A stretch of 20,824 nt of DNA from a virus. The DNA is taken from positions 1-20,824 of the IMG/VR virus record IMGVR_UViG_3300012005_000064; one strand, given 5' to 3'. Shown piece by piece: positions 20,430 through 20,824 of the stretch. The notes beneath the pieces are model-generated. The model saw only the letters and a program-made list of their open reading frames with translations, did no database searches and had not been told where the DNA came from. The number at the start of each line of letters is the position of its first letter. The first letter of the stretch is position 1. A program made the translations under genes and the position numbers.

Positions 20430-20824
20430 TAAAATAACCAAACTTACCCCCGAACAACAAGCAGACGTAGGTGTAACCTTTCACAAATGGCGCGATGAGT
20501 ATTCAGTTCAAAATGATAACATTGCAGCCGAAAGGGTTATAGAACAGATATATACACGAATTGGTAAGAAAAAACCGTTAGTAATATTTGTCAAGTCCCC
20601 GCTTGCAATGGTCGTACTCTCAGCAATTTGGCCTGATTTTGTAAAAAGACTCAATAGTAAACTAAAAATAAAAACTACGCTTGGCGCTAGTCTCGGCGAT
20701 AGTCTCGACGATAGTCTCCGCGCTAGTCTCCGCGCTAGTCTCGGCGATAGTCTCGGCGATAGTCTCCGCGCTAGTCTCGACGATAGTCTCGGCGATAGTC
20801 TCCGCGATAGTCTCGACGATAGTC
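20422..20824 (+). CDS. DUF6745-like protein with tetrapeptide repeats, 3' end cut by window edge
   Basis: 134 residues are visible, starting at the ATG that overlaps the previous stop (TATGACTGA). The N-terminal domain (MTDKITKLTPEQQADVGVTF; then EYSVQNDNIAAERVIEQIYT; then IGKKKPLVIFVKSPLAMVVL) has the shape of the DUF6745 start: LTPEQ, a helix region, and a GKKxP...SP pair. From residue 88 it becomes a run of four-residue units (SLGD, SLDD, SLRA, SLRD), each coded by 12 bases with AGT CTC fixed. Such repeats (SVGASVRA in actinophage relatives, QLxx in others) are known in this family. They may fold into a long solenoid. Function is unknown, and the window ends inside the repeat. Confidence 0.7.
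   Translation, partial: MTDKITKLTPEQQADVGVTFHKWRDEYSVQNDNIAAERVIEQIYTRIGKKKPLVIFVKSPLAMVVLSAIWPDFVKRLNSKLKIKTTLGASLGDSLDDSLRASLRASLGDSLGDSLRASLDDSLGDSLRDSLDDS
20683..20824 (+). repeat. 12-base tandem repeat coding SLxx units
   Basis: At least eleven full units of AGTCTC plus a variable six bases (GGCGAT, GACGAT, CGCGCT, CGCGAT) run to the window edge without break. The fixed and variable positions are sharply separated: Ser-Leu is constant, while the next pair is one of GD, DD, RA or RD. The end is not visible. Confidence 0.9.

Noticed and set aside
20683-20824. CRISPR-like array from the 12-base repeats
   Set aside because: Units are 12 bases with no spacers and stay in frame with a coding sequence, so it is a protein repeat.

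Overview
The window is part of the genome of a tailed double-stranded DNA bacteriophage (Caudoviricetes type), either a free phage or a prophage. The evidence is a complete packaging and head block: a small-terminase-like protein, a large terminase with both ATPase and nuclease motifs, a portal protein, a scaffold-like protein and a major capsid protein. I see no bacterial housekeeping genes, no tRNA and no integrase. Shine-Dalgarno sites and sigma70-type promoter elements look ordinary, and TGA acts as a stop codon. The host cannot be named from the sequence. The order terminase, portal, scaffold, coat, with no visible head protease, loosely resembles P22-like or podovirus-like heads. That is a weak inference, because tail genes lie outside the window. 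Both ends cut through genes.

Layout. Everything from about 17.0 kb down to 1 is transcribed leftward (minus strand) and is the late region. In transcription order it holds terS-like (17010-16639), a 511-base gap with an inverted repeat and a promoter candidate, an unknown protein, terL, portal, two small head-associated proteins, a 116-base gap with a tandem promoter-like repeat, scaffold, major capsid protein, two small proteins and a clear rho-independent terminator (8851-8874). Beyond it comes a tightly overlapping cassette of about 7.2 kb (8.6-1.4 kb). It holds two family-2 glycosyltransferases, three other glycosyltransferase-like proteins, two SDR/epimerase proteins, two class I methyltransferases, one tiny Cys/His protein and an HNH homing endonuclease. 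The leftmost genes are two structural or receptor-binding-like beta proteins; the last one runs off the window.

The rightward region (17.4-20.8 kb, plus strand) starts with a candidate small RNA that has its own promoter and terminator. A near-consensus sigma70 promoter (17497-17525) follows. Downstream is a string of short, probably early genes: small acidic and Cys/His proteins, a protein with a long Ala/Asp/Tyr repeat, a DUF3268-like zinc protein, a small membrane protein, and a His-rich protein paired with a DUF6745-like protein that carries a 12-base (four-residue) tandem repeat and is cut by the window end.

How it works together. The divergent control region at 17.0-17.7 kb separates early (rightward) from late (leftward) transcription. 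The late operon makes the DNA-packaging motor and capsid. The sugar and methyl cassette between the capsid genes and the fibre-like genes suggests that the virion, or a host surface polymer, is decorated with a modified sugar. The target is not shown by the sequence.
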